Assembly (NCBI GenBank): GCA_017540175.1
Contig: JAFYBN010000003.1
Coordinates: forward strand, 1-45,196
DNA from: Clostridia bacterium
GTDB lineage: Bacteria; Bacillota; Clostridia; Oscillospirales; CAG-272
Direction: 5' to 3'
Length of the DNA: 45,196 nucleotides
This document shows, piece after piece, positions 15,426 through 24,579 of the stretch. Below the pieces are notes generated by a model. The model was not told where the DNA came from. It did no database searches and worked only from the letters and a program-made list of their open reading frames with translations. Positions within the stretch are counted from its first letter, which is position 1, and each line of letters begins with the position of its first letter. The translations under genes and the position numbers were made by a program.

Positions 15426-16748
15426 TTATTTCAGCACCGTGACCCCCATCAGCGCGAAGATCACATCGTTGGCGATGACGCGCATTTCGACCTCGCGGAC
15501 CGGGACGCCTTCCCTGAGCCGGAACCGCAGGATGTGCGCCTCGAGGTCCGTTTCCACAGGCTTTGTCAGGTCCAGTCCTGCGGAGGACAGCGCACCGCGG
15601 CCGCCGCCGATGTTCTCAAAGCCGTTTGCCGGGGTGGAGTGCCAGCGTCCGAACTTGGTGAACCACATGTCGCCGATTCCGTCGGGACTCGAGAGGGGAT
15701 GTACCTCCTCCGAACCGTCCTCATACCGGACGGTGATCCGGAGGTTTTCCACATGGGACTGCATCGGGAGCGTGATCCCCGTGATGAGAAGGTAGAGCGC
15801 GCGGCCCTCCTCTCCCACAGCAACGGCGATCCGGTCGGGATGGGACGGAGAGACCAGAGTCGCCGCCGCCATGCAGTTTCCCTCTCTCTTGGAGCGGAAC
15901 GGGATCCCCTCGCCCGTCACGGCGATCCCGTTTTCATCCACCAGACTGCGCCACCGGTCGGGCGTCTGTCCGTAGAACGGATGGGACCGGGTAAAACCTC
16001 CGTTCACGTGCCATTTATAGTAATCGAAATTCACCTGACTGTATGTCTCGGGCGGGCGCACGGCTGCCGCCATGATCCCGTCGGCGGCTTCCATGGGAGA
16101 GGCGTAGTTGAAGAGGGCGTCCATGTCCGTCGTCTTCCACTCATACGGCGCTTCAAACTCCTCCCGGAAGGAGCGGAACACCGCGGGAGCCTTCTTTTTC
16201 CCGATCCGGAGCTTCACGGGGCGGATGTACGCGGCTGCCCCGGCTTTCATGTGCAGGAAGAATACGCCGCTGCCTTCGCTTCCCGTCACCTTCGCCGCGA
16301 TCCGGCCCTTTTCAAGCCGAACGTCGGACAGAAGGCCCTCTGGATCCTCGAGGGACAAGACCGTTTCTCCCGCCCAGCCGAAATCCAGCGTCTCCCCCGG
16401 AGAAACCTCGCGCCGCGGGTCTGCGGGAGACAGGTTCAGATTCCAGTATTCGGCGACGATCTCACCGGAGGACGCGGGCGGACAATCGACCGAGACGCGG
16501 ACGGAGCAGAAACCGGGCTCGACCGAATACGGCACATCCCGCCCGTCGAGCGTCACGCGGAGGATTTCGGAGACGGGCAGAAGCAGGTGTGTCCGGAGCG
16601 CGGTCCCGGGCTTTTTCAGGCTGTACTTCAGCCGCAGCTCAGCGTCGCTTCTCCTGTATTCGTAGTCGATCAGAGCGGAATGCGCCTCGATTTGCGGCAG
16701 CTCATCCGGCAGGCAGGGGGCGAGGATGATTTCACTCCGTTCGAGATG
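15426..16748 (-). CDS. C-terminal part of the frameshifted (alpha/alpha)6 glycosidase
   Basis: This is the continuation of the gene starting at 18882. Its frame runs from HLERSEIILAPCLPDEL (just after the G6 run at 16748-16753) through to a stop at 15426; the first in-frame ATG is only at 16556, inside the domain, so it is not an independent gene. The first 100 residues look like the beta-sandwich that closes many (alpha/alpha)6 glycosidases (RSDAELRLKYSLKKPG). The remaining 300 or so (PVKLRIGKKKAP, FNYASPMEAADGIMAAAVRPPE, MWFTKFGRWHSTP) form further beta-rich domains I cannot assign. With one G removed, the combined protein has 1151 residues. Confidence 0.75.
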   Translation of the reverse strand, partial: HLERSEIILAPCLPDELPQIEAHSALIDYEYRRSDAELRLKYSLKKPGTALRTHLLLPVSEILRVTLDGRDVPYSVEPGFCSVRVSVDCPPASSGEIVAEYWNLNLSPADPRREVSPGETLDFGWAGETVLSLEDPEGLLSDVRLEKGRIAAKVTGSEGSGVFFLHMKAGAAAYIRPVKLRIGKKKAPAVFRSFREEFEAPYEWKTTDMDALFNYASPMEAADGIMAAAVRPPETYSQVNFDYYKWHVNGGFTRSHPFYGQTPDRWRSLVDENGIAVTGEGIPFRSKREGNCMAAATLVSPSHPDRIAVAVGEEGRALYLLITGITLPMQSHVENLRITVRYEDGSEEVHPLSSPDGIGDMWFTKFGRWHSTPANGFENIGGGRGALSSAGLDLTKPVETDLEAHILRFRLREGVPVREVEMRVIANDVIFALMGVTVLK

Positions 16749-18882
16749 GGGGGTGAATCCCGAGGATCCCCTCGAATACCTCCCGTCCGAACATGCCGAT
16801 GGTGTCGCCGAAAAGCGGATTCATCCGCCCTGTTCCGTTTACCGAAAGATGGCAGGGCAGATTCAGCGCCGTATGCGTATAAAGGTGAGGCCCCCCGCGG
16901 ACTCTCCCCGTATCGTAATCGAAGTTCGGGATGCCCGGGTCCCGACCGCCGTAGAGCGACATATAGACGAATTTGAAGATCTCGTAAGCCGGCTCGGCAA
17001 GACCGATCTGCTGATACGCCAGCGCGAGGTTCAGCTCCTCCCCGCCGTTCAGTTCATAGATCGAATGGCTGTACAGATCGCCGCCGTTCGGATGCCACCT
17101 CGAGCTGCGGCACATCTTCCCGCCGTTGTCCGTCCTGACCCAGTCGAGATTCGCCTCCGCCCAGTCGAGCATCTCGAAGGTCCGGATCGGATCCGCGACG
17201 CCGAGCTCCGCGGGATGGTAAATATCCGCAAGCTCCGGCTCATCGTGGATCAGGCCGTTTCCTCTCAGATCCCGCGCGTAGGCGAACACGCCCTTCCGCT
17301 TCTGCCAGAGGACCCGGTTGAGATCGCTCTTCACCACGTCAGCCTGCCGCATCCAGTACGCTTTCCGTTCCGGATCCTCCTCCAGCCCGGCGGCGAGCGT
17401 CATCAGATTGTACAGGTACGCCGAACCCTGCGTACACTGACCCATGATCGCCCAGTGGTGATCGCTGATCCAGGTATTGAGGCAGTTTTCGAGAAGCAGC
17501 TCTTTCCCGGGTCTCAGCCGCCGCAGATCCCGCTCGATTGCCCCTTCCACGATGGGCAGCAGTTCCGCGGCGAAGGCTTTGTCCCCTGTATACTCCCAGT
17601 ACCGCCGCGCCTGATGGAGGAAGGTCTGGTGCATATTGTAGAATGCGACGGCGTCCGGACGGGCATCTTCAATGGTTCCGTTGAATCCTCCCCGGTCAGG
17701 CCCTTCCGTGATCCGGGTATGGACGAAGTGGTTTTTGAAATGCGCCGCGGCCTCGCGGAACATCCCGTAAGCCAAGGGTCCGTAGGCGACGCGCCAGCCC
17801 TGGTACCCCTCCCGCCACGACAGATTGCCGTGCAGGAACACATTGTCGCCAAACACGCCGTCCGTGGGAAACGCCCCCGCCGCGACCGCCCCGTCAAACG
17901 CGGGGTCGCCGGTTTTCACCGTCAGCCGTCCCGCGACAGCCCGGTTGCTCTCCCGCACGGCGGAAAACAGCGCGTCGAGCGGCTCCTCCCGGATCGCGCT
18001 CCCGATCCCGACCGCGGCACAGCAGACGCACCCGGTCGGGAGCTTTGCGCAGGCGACGGCGTCGGGAACCTCTCTCCCGACACCATAGTCGGAGCCGGAG
18101 TCGGAGCCGCAGCCGAAGCCGGAACCGGATACCGTCTGCCCCGGTCGGAAGAAGCGCAGGGCGTCCGGGGGAGCGGCGGAGTATTCGTCCCCGTCCGCGC
18201 GCAGAAGGATCGGAACGTCCTTTGCGAACCATCCGTCGTCGGAGGTAAAGCGTTTGAGTCCATATGGATTCGGCGCGTTCTCCCGCTCTTCAGTCACCCG
18301 GATCGCCGCATGGGATTCGGAGAGTGAAACGACGTTGCCCCGGACCATATCGCGGGAAAACTCCAACCGGTACGGACTGTGGGTCTGCCATCCGAGCACG
18401 CCGCCGTGGAGCCAGTACAGCTTCGTATCTTCGCCCAGCCGCATGTCTGTGGTATCTACATGGATCAGAAGCCCGCACGCGCCCCGTCCCGAGACGAACG
18501 TGACGCGGACAGGATCGGGGGAAATGCGGTCGTCCTGCGCCGTATAGCGCACTTCCCCGTTTTCGTATTCCGCGGTGACACACCGAAACTCGTCCAGAAA
18601 TACGGGAACCGCGCCCTTCACGAACGCGAACCGCCCGTATCCGCCCGTGCCGCCGACATTGTCAAAGTGGATCTCGTACTTCGGCGAGAGCATGGCGAGA
18701 ACAAACGGACGGAAGGGGATCTTCTCCCGTTTCTTCATCTCTTCCGGATCGAAGAGCAAAGCCCGGCGGTTGTCGGGATACAGGACGCACGGAGTTGACC
18801 GCTCCGGATCAAAGGGCTCGGCGGACTCGTACCGGATCCCGCGGCCCGTGGGCTCATACCGATATACGCCCTCATATTCCAT
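16732..18882 (-). CDS. (Alpha/alpha)6-barrel glycoside hydrolase-like protein, N-terminal part, DUF4450-like
   Basis: 716 residues up to a premature stop. N-terminal beta-sandwich (about 1-290) with FDNVGGTGGYGRFAFVKG; then an alpha-helical catalytic-type domain (about 310-700) with FLHGNLSWREGYQGWRVAYGP, FYNMHQTFLHQARRYWEYTGD, WISDHHWAIMGQCTQGSAYLYN and a late HTALNLPCHLSVNG. The layout recalls DUF4450-containing enzymes and other (alpha/alpha)6 glycosidases; the assignment to a CAZy family is uncertain. No signal peptide. ATG 18882 is preceded by GAGGTGAT. Translation leaves frame at the six-G run 16748-16753: GIHP is followed by PSRTE-stop, whereas deleting one G gives GIHPHLERSEIILAP and a full-length enzyme. 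Its neighbours are other carbohydrate enzymes. Confidence 0.75.
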   Translation of the reverse strand: MEYEGVYRYEPTGRGIRYESAEPFDPERSTPCVLYPDNRRALLFDPEEMKKREKIPFRPFVLAMLSPKYEIHFDNVGGTGGYGRFAFVKGAVPVFLDEFRCVTAEYENGEVRYTAQDDRISPDPVRVTFVSGRGACGLLIHVDTTDMRLGEDTKLYWLHGGVLGWQTHSPYRLEFSRDMVRGNVVSLSESHAAIRVTEERENAPNPYGLKRFTSDDGWFAKDVPILLRADGDEYSAAPPDALRFFRPGQTVSGSGFGCGSDSGSDYGVGREVPDAVACAKLPTGCVCCAAVGIGSAIREEPLDALFSAVRESNRAVAGRLTVKTGDPAFDGAVAAGAFPTDGVFGDNVFLHGNLSWREGYQGWRVAYGPLAYGMFREAAAHFKNHFVHTRITEGPDRGGFNGTIEDARPDAVAFYNMHQTFLHQARRYWEYTGDKAFAAELLPIVEGAIERDLRRLRPGKELLLENCLNTWISDHHWAIMGQCTQGSAYLYNLMTLAAGLEEDPERKAYWMRQADVVKSDLNRVLWQKRKGVFAYARDLRGNGLIHDEPELADIYHPAELGVADPIRTFEMLDWAEANLDWVRTDNGGKMCRSSRWHPNGGDLYSHSIYELNGGEELNLALAYQQIGLAEPAYEIFKFVYMSLYGGRDPGIPNFDYDTGRVRGGPHLYTHTALNLPCHLSVNGTGRMNPLFGDTIGMFGREVFEGILGIHPPSRTE

Positions 18883-19118
18883 GGTATCACCTCGCGCTTT
18901 TTGCGGCATGGGAAGCGGAACCACCTTTCCGTACCGAATGCGGCGATCTCTGTTTCATCAAAGACTTTTCCGCGCTGAGAACGCGGGAGCCGCACGAGAT
19001 CCCGCAGGCGCGTTCCGCGCTCTTCGCCGCGGAGCTCAACCGCGGCTGTCGGGACACGGGTCCGACGCACGGAAGCTCATTCCGTTCTTTCCCTGCGCCT
19101 TGCCGCTTGCCGTGCTGT

Positions 19119-22100
19119 TTATTTCGAATTTGCCACATACATCTCATGGATCGACCAGTAGTTCGAGGAGCTTTGCCCGTTCTGCTCGATCCGGAGTCTC
19201 GAAGCGGTGACGGGCTCAAAGTTCATAATCCCGCTGCCGCCCGCGCCGGATGCGATGGGGCCGCTCCACCCGTCCTCGCCCTCCGCCTGTACATAGACGC
19301 TGAATTCCCGGGGCGCGTCCCCGGTACTGGAGCCGATGTCCAGAATCAGGGTATCAAAGGTCAGCGGTTCTCTGAAATCCACTTCGAACCACATTCCCGG
19401 TTCCTGCACCTTCGCCGTGTCCCAGCGCGTCCCGATATCTCCGTCAAAGGCACGGCGGGCGGCGCCGGAATTGTGGCTGGCTCTCGCTCTCCATTTGCTG
19501 CGGTCAAATTCCGCCTCCACCCCTTCGGACGAGAACTCACGGGACGAAGAGAGATTGTTTTCCCAGATCCCCTGATTCTGTCGGACTCCCGCCGCGTCGG
19601 CTATGGAAGCGGTCACTTCCAGATATTCGGAGCCCTTTGAGCGGTTCAGGAGGGGATCCTTGTGATTGATGTTCGAGCTCTGAATGCTCAGCCGCCCGCC
19701 CCTGAGATCGGCAAAAGCGGTATTCCCGGGGTTCATGAAATGCGCGCCTATCAGTTCGACCGTTCCGCTGTTTTCTCCGAGAAAAACGCCGCAGGTCGGT
19801 CCGCCCCAGTAATCCGAGGCAAAGAGCTTTACGTCAAAGGAGCTCTCCGGCTCCGCGTAAATGTAATAGATTTCGCTCTGCCCGAGGGATACGAACTGCG
19901 TGTTGATGAAGGTGAAGCCCTTGGTCGTCACACCTTTTTCGAGATAAAACGCTTTTTCATCCGCGTCCAGACCGAGGCCTAAGGAGATCCCCGTCGGTCC
20001 GCCGCTGCCTTCGCTGATGAATCTGATGCCGGAATACGCCCCGAAGTTGAAGCAGTTGTACATGGTCAGGTTTTTCGTGTCGCCGAGGATGAAGAACTCG
20101 AGGTTCGCGTAGCCGTAGTCATAGATCGGGGAATTGCTCTTGTAGCTCTCCGGGGAGTTCGGGAAGCTGCCGAATTTCGATTCCCGGCCGGCGGCGTAGA
20201 CGATGGTGTTGCACATCACGTTCGCAAGGTACCCGTTTTCACTGCCTCCGCCGATCTTCACGCCGTAGTTGAACATGTGCCCCGCGAGGAAATCCACATA
20301 GAAACCGTCGCATTTGCAGGTGAAGAGATCCAGCGCCGCGTAACACGCCCGAACGCCGACGTTGACGATATAAATGCCGCTCCCCAGCCCGCGGATCGCC
20401 CAGGGGTATTCGTCCGGTTTCCAGTTTTTGGAATCCGAGTAGATCTGGTCAGGATAGTTGATCGTGATGTTCTTCAGTCCTCCGCGCGCTTCAACGGACA
20501 GGAACGGGTCGGCCGAGAAATCTCCCCTGCCCCACTTCGATTCAAAGATCGTTCCGTCCCCGTGCGGCGTGGTGCTGTTGTCGCACGCGCCTCGCAGCTC
20601 GACGCCGGTCGGAATGCGCAGCGTTTTTTCGAGGTTCCAGTGCCCTGCCGGTACAAATACGATCCCGCCGCCGTTCGCCTGTGCCGCGTCGAGCGCTTTC
20701 TGAAAAGCGTCGGTATTATCCGGCTGACGGAGCCCTTCCTTCGCGCCGAAATCGGTGACAAGGAAGAGGTCGAACTTCGCGGGGAGCTTTTCTTCCGGTT
20801 GAATGCGAGCAAAAGCCGGGAGCTTTTCGCCCTTCAGCGGGGTGTGGTCGATGTTCGAGCGGAAGAAGGAGTGATTCGTGATCTTCGCTTCCCCGTCGAA
20901 CCGGTTCCCGACGATGTTCGCCCTGCCACCCGATCCGATGCGGATGTGTTCGGGCGCATCCGTGTTGTGAAAATCCGAATCGGTGATGTTCAGCGTGCCG
21001 CCCTCCGCCAGCACCTCGCCGGATTCGATGACGCAGGCGGTCATCAGGACCTTGGTATCGGATGTCGGATCGATGACAAGGGCTTTTTTCGCGTCCAGCG
21101 TGCAGTCCGTGAACTGCGCGGCATCCGTTGTGCCGGGAGCGATCCATATCCCGGTCTCAGAGTTCCGAATGCGGATGTTTGTGAACATGATCCCGACCGA
21201 ATTCGAGGCTTCGATGGAAATGCCGATTTTGCATCCGGTAAAATCAAACGCATAGTTGTGCCCGTTCGGCGTGGAACCGGGGCTCCCGACGGAGGGCATG
21301 GCGGCAAATCCCTTGCTGTAGCCCTCCACCGAGATATAGGAGGCATAGGACCAGTCGTTGCGCCGCATGATGAGCCCCACGGCGTTCTCATAGAGGTAAG
21401 TGCGCAGATTCTCCTGTGCTTGAGGCTGGACGAAGGGGTCTTCCAGTCCCAGCTTTTCATACAGGCCGCATCCGATCCAGTACGCCGGGGAAAAATGCAC
21501 GTTCTCCACCCGCCCGACGTCGGCGATGTTGTCCACCTCCACACCCATATACAGGGGTGTTCCGTAACAGCCGTTCACTACCGGAGAAGCGCCTCCGTTC
21601 GTGTAGGAGAAATGTACGGCGCGCCAGCAGTTGACGAAGGTGACGTTTTTGACGTTGTTGTATTCGTTCCCGAAATAGTTGTTCACACCCATTTTGATCG
21701 TGGGTGAGTATTCCGTGATGTTGTCCGGGGTCTGCTCCGGATACCAGATCGCCGCGTCCATGATGCCCGCGCCGAGTTCCATGTCGATGAAGCTCTCCGC
21801 GTTCGCCCCTTTTCCGCGGCCCGTATAGGCCATCAGCACCGTGCCTTCCACAGGACTGCCGGGCTCGGGTTTCTTCCAGTCTCCCCGGATGGTCACGCCC
21901 CTGTGGATCGTCAGGTGTCCGTTGATCCGGTAGAAGCCCTCCGGGATGTACAGCGTTCCTCCGCCGAGGCTGCCGAGCTTGTCGAGGAGCTTCTGGATGA
22001 TCCCCGTGCAGTCGGTCTGACCGGTGGCGTCCGCCCCGTATTCCGACAGATCATATGCCGCCACAAAAGTCCCGACGGAATCGTCCGTGAACCCCTCGCG

Positions 22101-22373
22101 CCGGATGACCGTATAGGCGGGGGCGTAATCATTGCTCTGTGCTTTGTTGACCTTCTGTCCGGCGGCTTCGGCGGGGGCCTCTGTTTCCGCCGCCTCCGGT
22201 TCGGACGCGGGCAGGCTCTCCGCATCCGGCTCGGATACGGGCAGGTCGGTTTCCATCGTTTCGGGATCGCTCATGACTTCATCCTCCTCAGGAATGGTCC
22301 CGTCTTTGCGGCAGGAAGTCCATGGTAAGACTGTGAGTACCGCAAGCAGGAGCAGAATCGCACAACGCTTCAT
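19119..22373 (-). CDS. Secreted lipoprotein with two right-handed beta-helix domains and a discoidin-like domain
   Basis: 1084 residues. The signal peptide ends in TSC (Cys21), a slightly unusual lipobox; a Glu/Ala/Pro-rich linker runs to about residue 85. The first pectate-lyase-3/GH28-type helix begins at LSEYGADATGQTDCTGIIQ and has GGGTLYIPEGFYRI; the second begins at VTDFGAKEGLRQPDNTDAFQ and has GGGIVFVPAGHWNL. The last 140 residues (SHNSGAARRAFDGDIGTRWDT ... SNYWSIHEMYVAN) are an F5/8 type C (discoidin) sugar-binding domain. It should be on the cell surface and bind or cleave a polysaccharide; beta-helices of this kind include lyases, hydrolases and epimerases. Start ATG 22373 has GAGGT upstream. 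It lies alone between its own promoter and the split glycosidase. Confidence 0.85.
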   Translation of the reverse strand: MKRCAILLLLAVLTVLPWTSCRKDGTIPEEDEVMSDPETMETDLPVSEPDAESLPASEPEAAETEAPAEAAGQKVNKAQSNDYAPAYTVIRREGFTDDSVGTFVAAYDLSEYGADATGQTDCTGIIQKLLDKLGSLGGGTLYIPEGFYRINGHLTIHRGVTIRGDWKKPEPGSPVEGTVLMAYTGRGKGANAESFIDMELGAGIMDAAIWYPEQTPDNITEYSPTIKMGVNNYFGNEYNNVKNVTFVNCWRAVHFSYTNGGASPVVNGCYGTPLYMGVEVDNIADVGRVENVHFSPAYWIGCGLYEKLGLEDPFVQPQAQENLRTYLYENAVGLIMRRNDWSYASYISVEGYSKGFAAMPSVGSPGSTPNGHNYAFDFTGCKIGISIEASNSVGIMFTNIRIRNSETGIWIAPGTTDAAQFTDCTLDAKKALVIDPTSDTKVLMTACVIESGEVLAEGGTLNITDSDFHNTDAPEHIRIGSGGRANIVGNRFDGEAKITNHSFFRSNIDHTPLKGEKLPAFARIQPEEKLPAKFDLFLVTDFGAKEGLRQPDNTDAFQKALDAAQANGGGIVFVPAGHWNLEKTLRIPTGVELRGACDNSTTPHGDGTIFESKWGRGDFSADPFLSVEARGGLKNITINYPDQIYSDSKNWKPDEYPWAIRGLGSGIYIVNVGVRACYAALDLFTCKCDGFYVDFLAGHMFNYGVKIGGGSENGYLANVMCNTIVYAAGRESKFGSFPNSPESYKSNSPIYDYGYANLEFFILGDTKNLTMYNCFNFGAYSGIRFISEGSGGPTGISLGLGLDADEKAFYLEKGVTTKGFTFINTQFVSLGQSEIYYIYAEPESSFDVKLFASDYWGGPTCGVFLGENSGTVELIGAHFMNPGNTAFADLRGGRLSIQSSNINHKDPLLNRSKGSEYLEVTASIADAAGVRQNQGIWENNLSSSREFSSEGVEAEFDRSKWRARASHNSGAARRAFDGDIGTRWDTAKVQEPGMWFEVDFREPLTFDTLILDIGSSTGDAPREFSVYVQAEGEDGWSGPIASGAGGSGIMNFEPVTASRLRIEQNGQSSSNYWSIHEMYVANSK

Positions 22374-22871
22374 GCAAATACCTCGTTTTGATCAAAATCC
22401 GGTTTTTACCTCCCGTCAGCGGGGAGAGGGAATACGCGCGAGCCGCCGGTGTCATTCGTTTGGGACATGAACAGTTTACCATAAAAACAGGAAAGATTCA
22501 ACAGATCACGGGAGATTTGTGCGGATTTTGCATTCCCGGGCTCACCGCGGCAAGGTCCGACTTCAGGCCCGGCTTTCATGAGATCGCCGGGAGAGCTCCG
22601 TCCCGCCGCCGATCCCGCGGCGGAAATCATACCGGACGACGGGCGGCGGACCGGGCGGGAGAAGCTGTTATGGTACAAGTCTCCGGATGTCACTTTCATA
22701 TCTCCCTACGTATTTTCGCCTTTATGACAGCATACATCGGCGGCATGTCAAGCGGCAAATCCGACGGGGATCGACGGATTCTTCTGCCGGACTGCGGGGC
22801 GGAGAAATCCGGCGGCGCAGGCTCGGGGCAGGTCTTCCGAACAGTTCACAAAATGTTTACACACTTCCTCC
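22374..22871. other. Intergenic region between the beta-helix and GH32-like genes
   Basis: It holds the minus-strand promoter listed at 22473 and, near its right end, leads into the plus-strand promoter at 22872. Open frames here (for example 22406-22699 minus and 22687-22875 plus) lack RBS, codon bias and family resemblance. I see no RNA gene. Confidence 0.5.
22473..22501 (-). promoter_or_regulatory. Probable promoter of the beta-helix lipoprotein gene
   Basis: On the minus strand TTGAAT (22501-22496) and TAAACT (22478-22473) are 17 bases apart, about 95 bases before the start codon. Confidence 0.5.
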
Positions 22872-22902
22872 TTGACTGTCCCCGTGCCGGACGGTTTATA
22901 AT
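22872..22902 (+). promoter_or_regulatory. Probable promoter of the GH32-like gene
   Basis: TTGACT (22872-22877) and TATAAT (22897-22902) with a rather long 19-base spacer, about 85 bases before ATG 22992. Confidence 0.55.
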
Positions 22903-22991
22903 AAAGCAGTCAAACCGGTGCGAGGTGCGTATGCGCATCCGCGATGAGGGCTGTGAAAAGAAACACCGTACCGGAGAAAGGAATCGCCGCC

Positions 22992-24302
22992 ATGAAACTG
23001 CTTCGCTTTTCCGCCCCCCTGACTGCCGCCGTCGCCGACAGCCGAAGGCAGACCGCCCTGAGTGTCGAATCCCGCGCGGAAAAATCGGGCTTTGCCGTGG
23101 GTGTCCGGGTCTTCTCGGACTACGCCGCGGACCCCCTGACCCTCATGGCACCCGGTCTCCCCGAAGGAGCGGACCTCGCCCTTCTCGTCCTTCCGTGGCG
23201 GATCGAGCTCTGGGCAAACGGGCGCCTCACCGACGAGGAATGGCCCTCCGGATCCCTCTTTCTCTCGGACGTCTCGGCCGAGGCATGGCGCGCCGCCGGG
23301 ATTTCCGTAACGTCTGATCCGAACGACAACGACCGGGCAAATCTCCCCCTCCGCGCGCCGGACTTCTCCACCGACTGCGGCATTTCGGCGAACGACGCCC
23401 CGGAGCGGATCATCGGACAACTGCTTTCGGAGAACGGGGAGAACCCCGCCGAGGGATGGAGGCCGCGCGATCCGGGCGTCTTCGCGGGCGACTGCATGCC
23501 CTATACGGACACCGATCCCGACGGTGTCGAACGGTATCACGTCCTGTACTTAAAGGACCGCCGCCACCACCGGAGCAAATGGCACAAGGGCGCGCACCAG
23601 TGGGCGCACATGTCCACCCGGGATTTCAAAAACTGGGACCTGCATCCGCTGGCGGTGTCCATCGACGATCCGTCCGAGGGCTCGATCTGCACGGGCTCGT
23701 GGCTGAAGACGGCGGACGGGGCGCACTGCCTGTACTACACCGTCCGGCAGATCGACAACTCCTCCGCACCCATTCTGCGCTCCGTGTCGGAGGACGGATA
23801 TGCCTTCCGCCGCGATCCGGCGTTTTGCATCACACTCTCCGACCGTTATCACGGGCCGAGCGCGCGGGACCCGAAGATCGTCCGGGCCGGGGACGGGGTC
23901 TATCACATGTTCGTCACGACCTCCCTCATGACCGGGGATTTCGCGGGCCGCGGATGCCTCGCACACCTGATCTCACCGGACGGGAAGACGTGGGAGGAGA
24001 CGGAGCCGATCTATGTCTCACCGGACGGGGATCAGCCGGAGTGCTCGGACTACTTCGCGAAAAACGGCTGGTACTATCTGATTTTCAGCCACCGTGGGCG
24101 CGGGCAGTACCGAATCTCCCGAAAGCCCTTCTCGGACTGGCGGATGCCGGAGAACCCGGACATCCCCTGCGAAAGCGTGCCGAAGGCTGCGCTCTGGAAC
24201 GGGCGCATCCTCTTCACGGGCTTCCACCGGATCGAAGGCTACGCGGGGACGCTGACCTTCACGGAGGCATGGCAGGAGCCCGACGGGTCGCTCAGGTTCT
24301 GA
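22992..24302 (+). CDS. GH32-like glycoside hydrolase (five-bladed beta-propeller)
   Basis: 436 residues. Matches to the GH32 layout: an HQWAHMSTRDFKNWDLHPLAV block (like W-G-H-x-x-S-x-D-L-x-x-W-x-x-x-P), then GSICTGSW, the RDP motif in SARDPKIV (transition-state Asp) and ECSDYF (like the W-E-C-P-D acid/base motif). The N-terminal WMNDPNG motif is not canonical; in its place stands GDCMPYTD, whose Asp could be the nucleophile. About 130 residues precede this as a beta-rich N-terminal domain. No signal peptide, so intracellular. ATG 22992 follows GGAGAAAGGA; the upstream frame to 22944 is less likely. Fructan hydrolysis is usual for GH32; the altered motif makes another sugar possible. Confidence 0.75.
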   Translation: MKLLRFSAPLTAAVADSRRQTALSVESRAEKSGFAVGVRVFSDYAADPLTLMAPGLPEGADLALLVLPWRIELWANGRLTDEEWPSGSLFLSDVSAEAWRAAGISVTSDPNDNDRANLPLRAPDFSTDCGISANDAPERIIGQLLSENGENPAEGWRPRDPGVFAGDCMPYTDTDPDGVERYHVLYLKDRRHHRSKWHKGAHQWAHMSTRDFKNWDLHPLAVSIDDPSEGSICTGSWLKTADGAHCLYYTVRQIDNSSAPILRSVSEDGYAFRRDPAFCITLSDRYHGPSARDPKIVRAGDGVYHMFVTTSLMTGDFAGRGCLAHLISPDGKTWEETEPIYVSPDGDQPECSDYFAKNGWYYLIFSHRGRGQYRISRKPFSDWRMPENPDIPCESVPKAALWNGRILFTGFHRIEGYAGTLTFTEAWQEPDGSLRF

Positions 24303-24384
24303 GCCGCTCAGGTTCTGAGCCGCTCAGCTTCTGAGCCGTTCAGCTTCTGAGCCGCCCAGATTCCAAGCCGCTCCGGTCCCGAAC
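24289..24384. repeat. 16-bp tandem repeat, five to six units, covering the GH32-like stop codon
   Basis: Units of cgctcaggttctgagc start at 24289, 24305, 24321, 24337, 24353 and 24369, with growing divergence to the right. The first unit encodes the last residues (LRF) and the stop of the GH32-like gene; the rest is non-coding. Each unit is itself partly palindromic (gctcag...ctgagc). Confidence 0.9.
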
Positions 24385-24481
24385 TGCTTCGGCAGGAGAA
24401 TGACCGCGCAGTCCTTGCCGCGCAGCAGCATAAGCCGGGTAAGCCGCTCAGACGACCGTCCGGAGAAAAACATCCCCGCGG

Positions 24482-24541
24482 CGGTCGGCAATCGGCGGTC
24501 GGCGGTCGACGGTCGACGGTCGACCGTCGACCGTCGACGGC
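24482..24541. repeat. Heptamer repeat block with 34-bp perfect palindrome
   Basis: Repeats of cggtcgg / cggtcga run through the block, then invert to ccgtcga. Positions 24505-24538 are a perfect palindrome built from gtcgac and ggtcgac units around ggtcgacc. It lies 40 bases before the mannosidase start, so it would be in or near its leader. Confidence 0.9.
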
Positions 24542-24579
24542 TGGAGCGGAGATGAAACGTATATCAGAAAGGGGACCTT

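Noticed and set aside
15309-16976. 555-codon plus-strand open frame
   Set aside because: Shadow of the glycosidase on the minus strand; composition (Arg, Pro, His) typical of antisense frames in GC-rich DNA.
24289-24384. CRISPR-like array
   Set aside because: The 16-bp units are directly adjacent without spacers and decay in one direction, so this is a plain tandem repeat.
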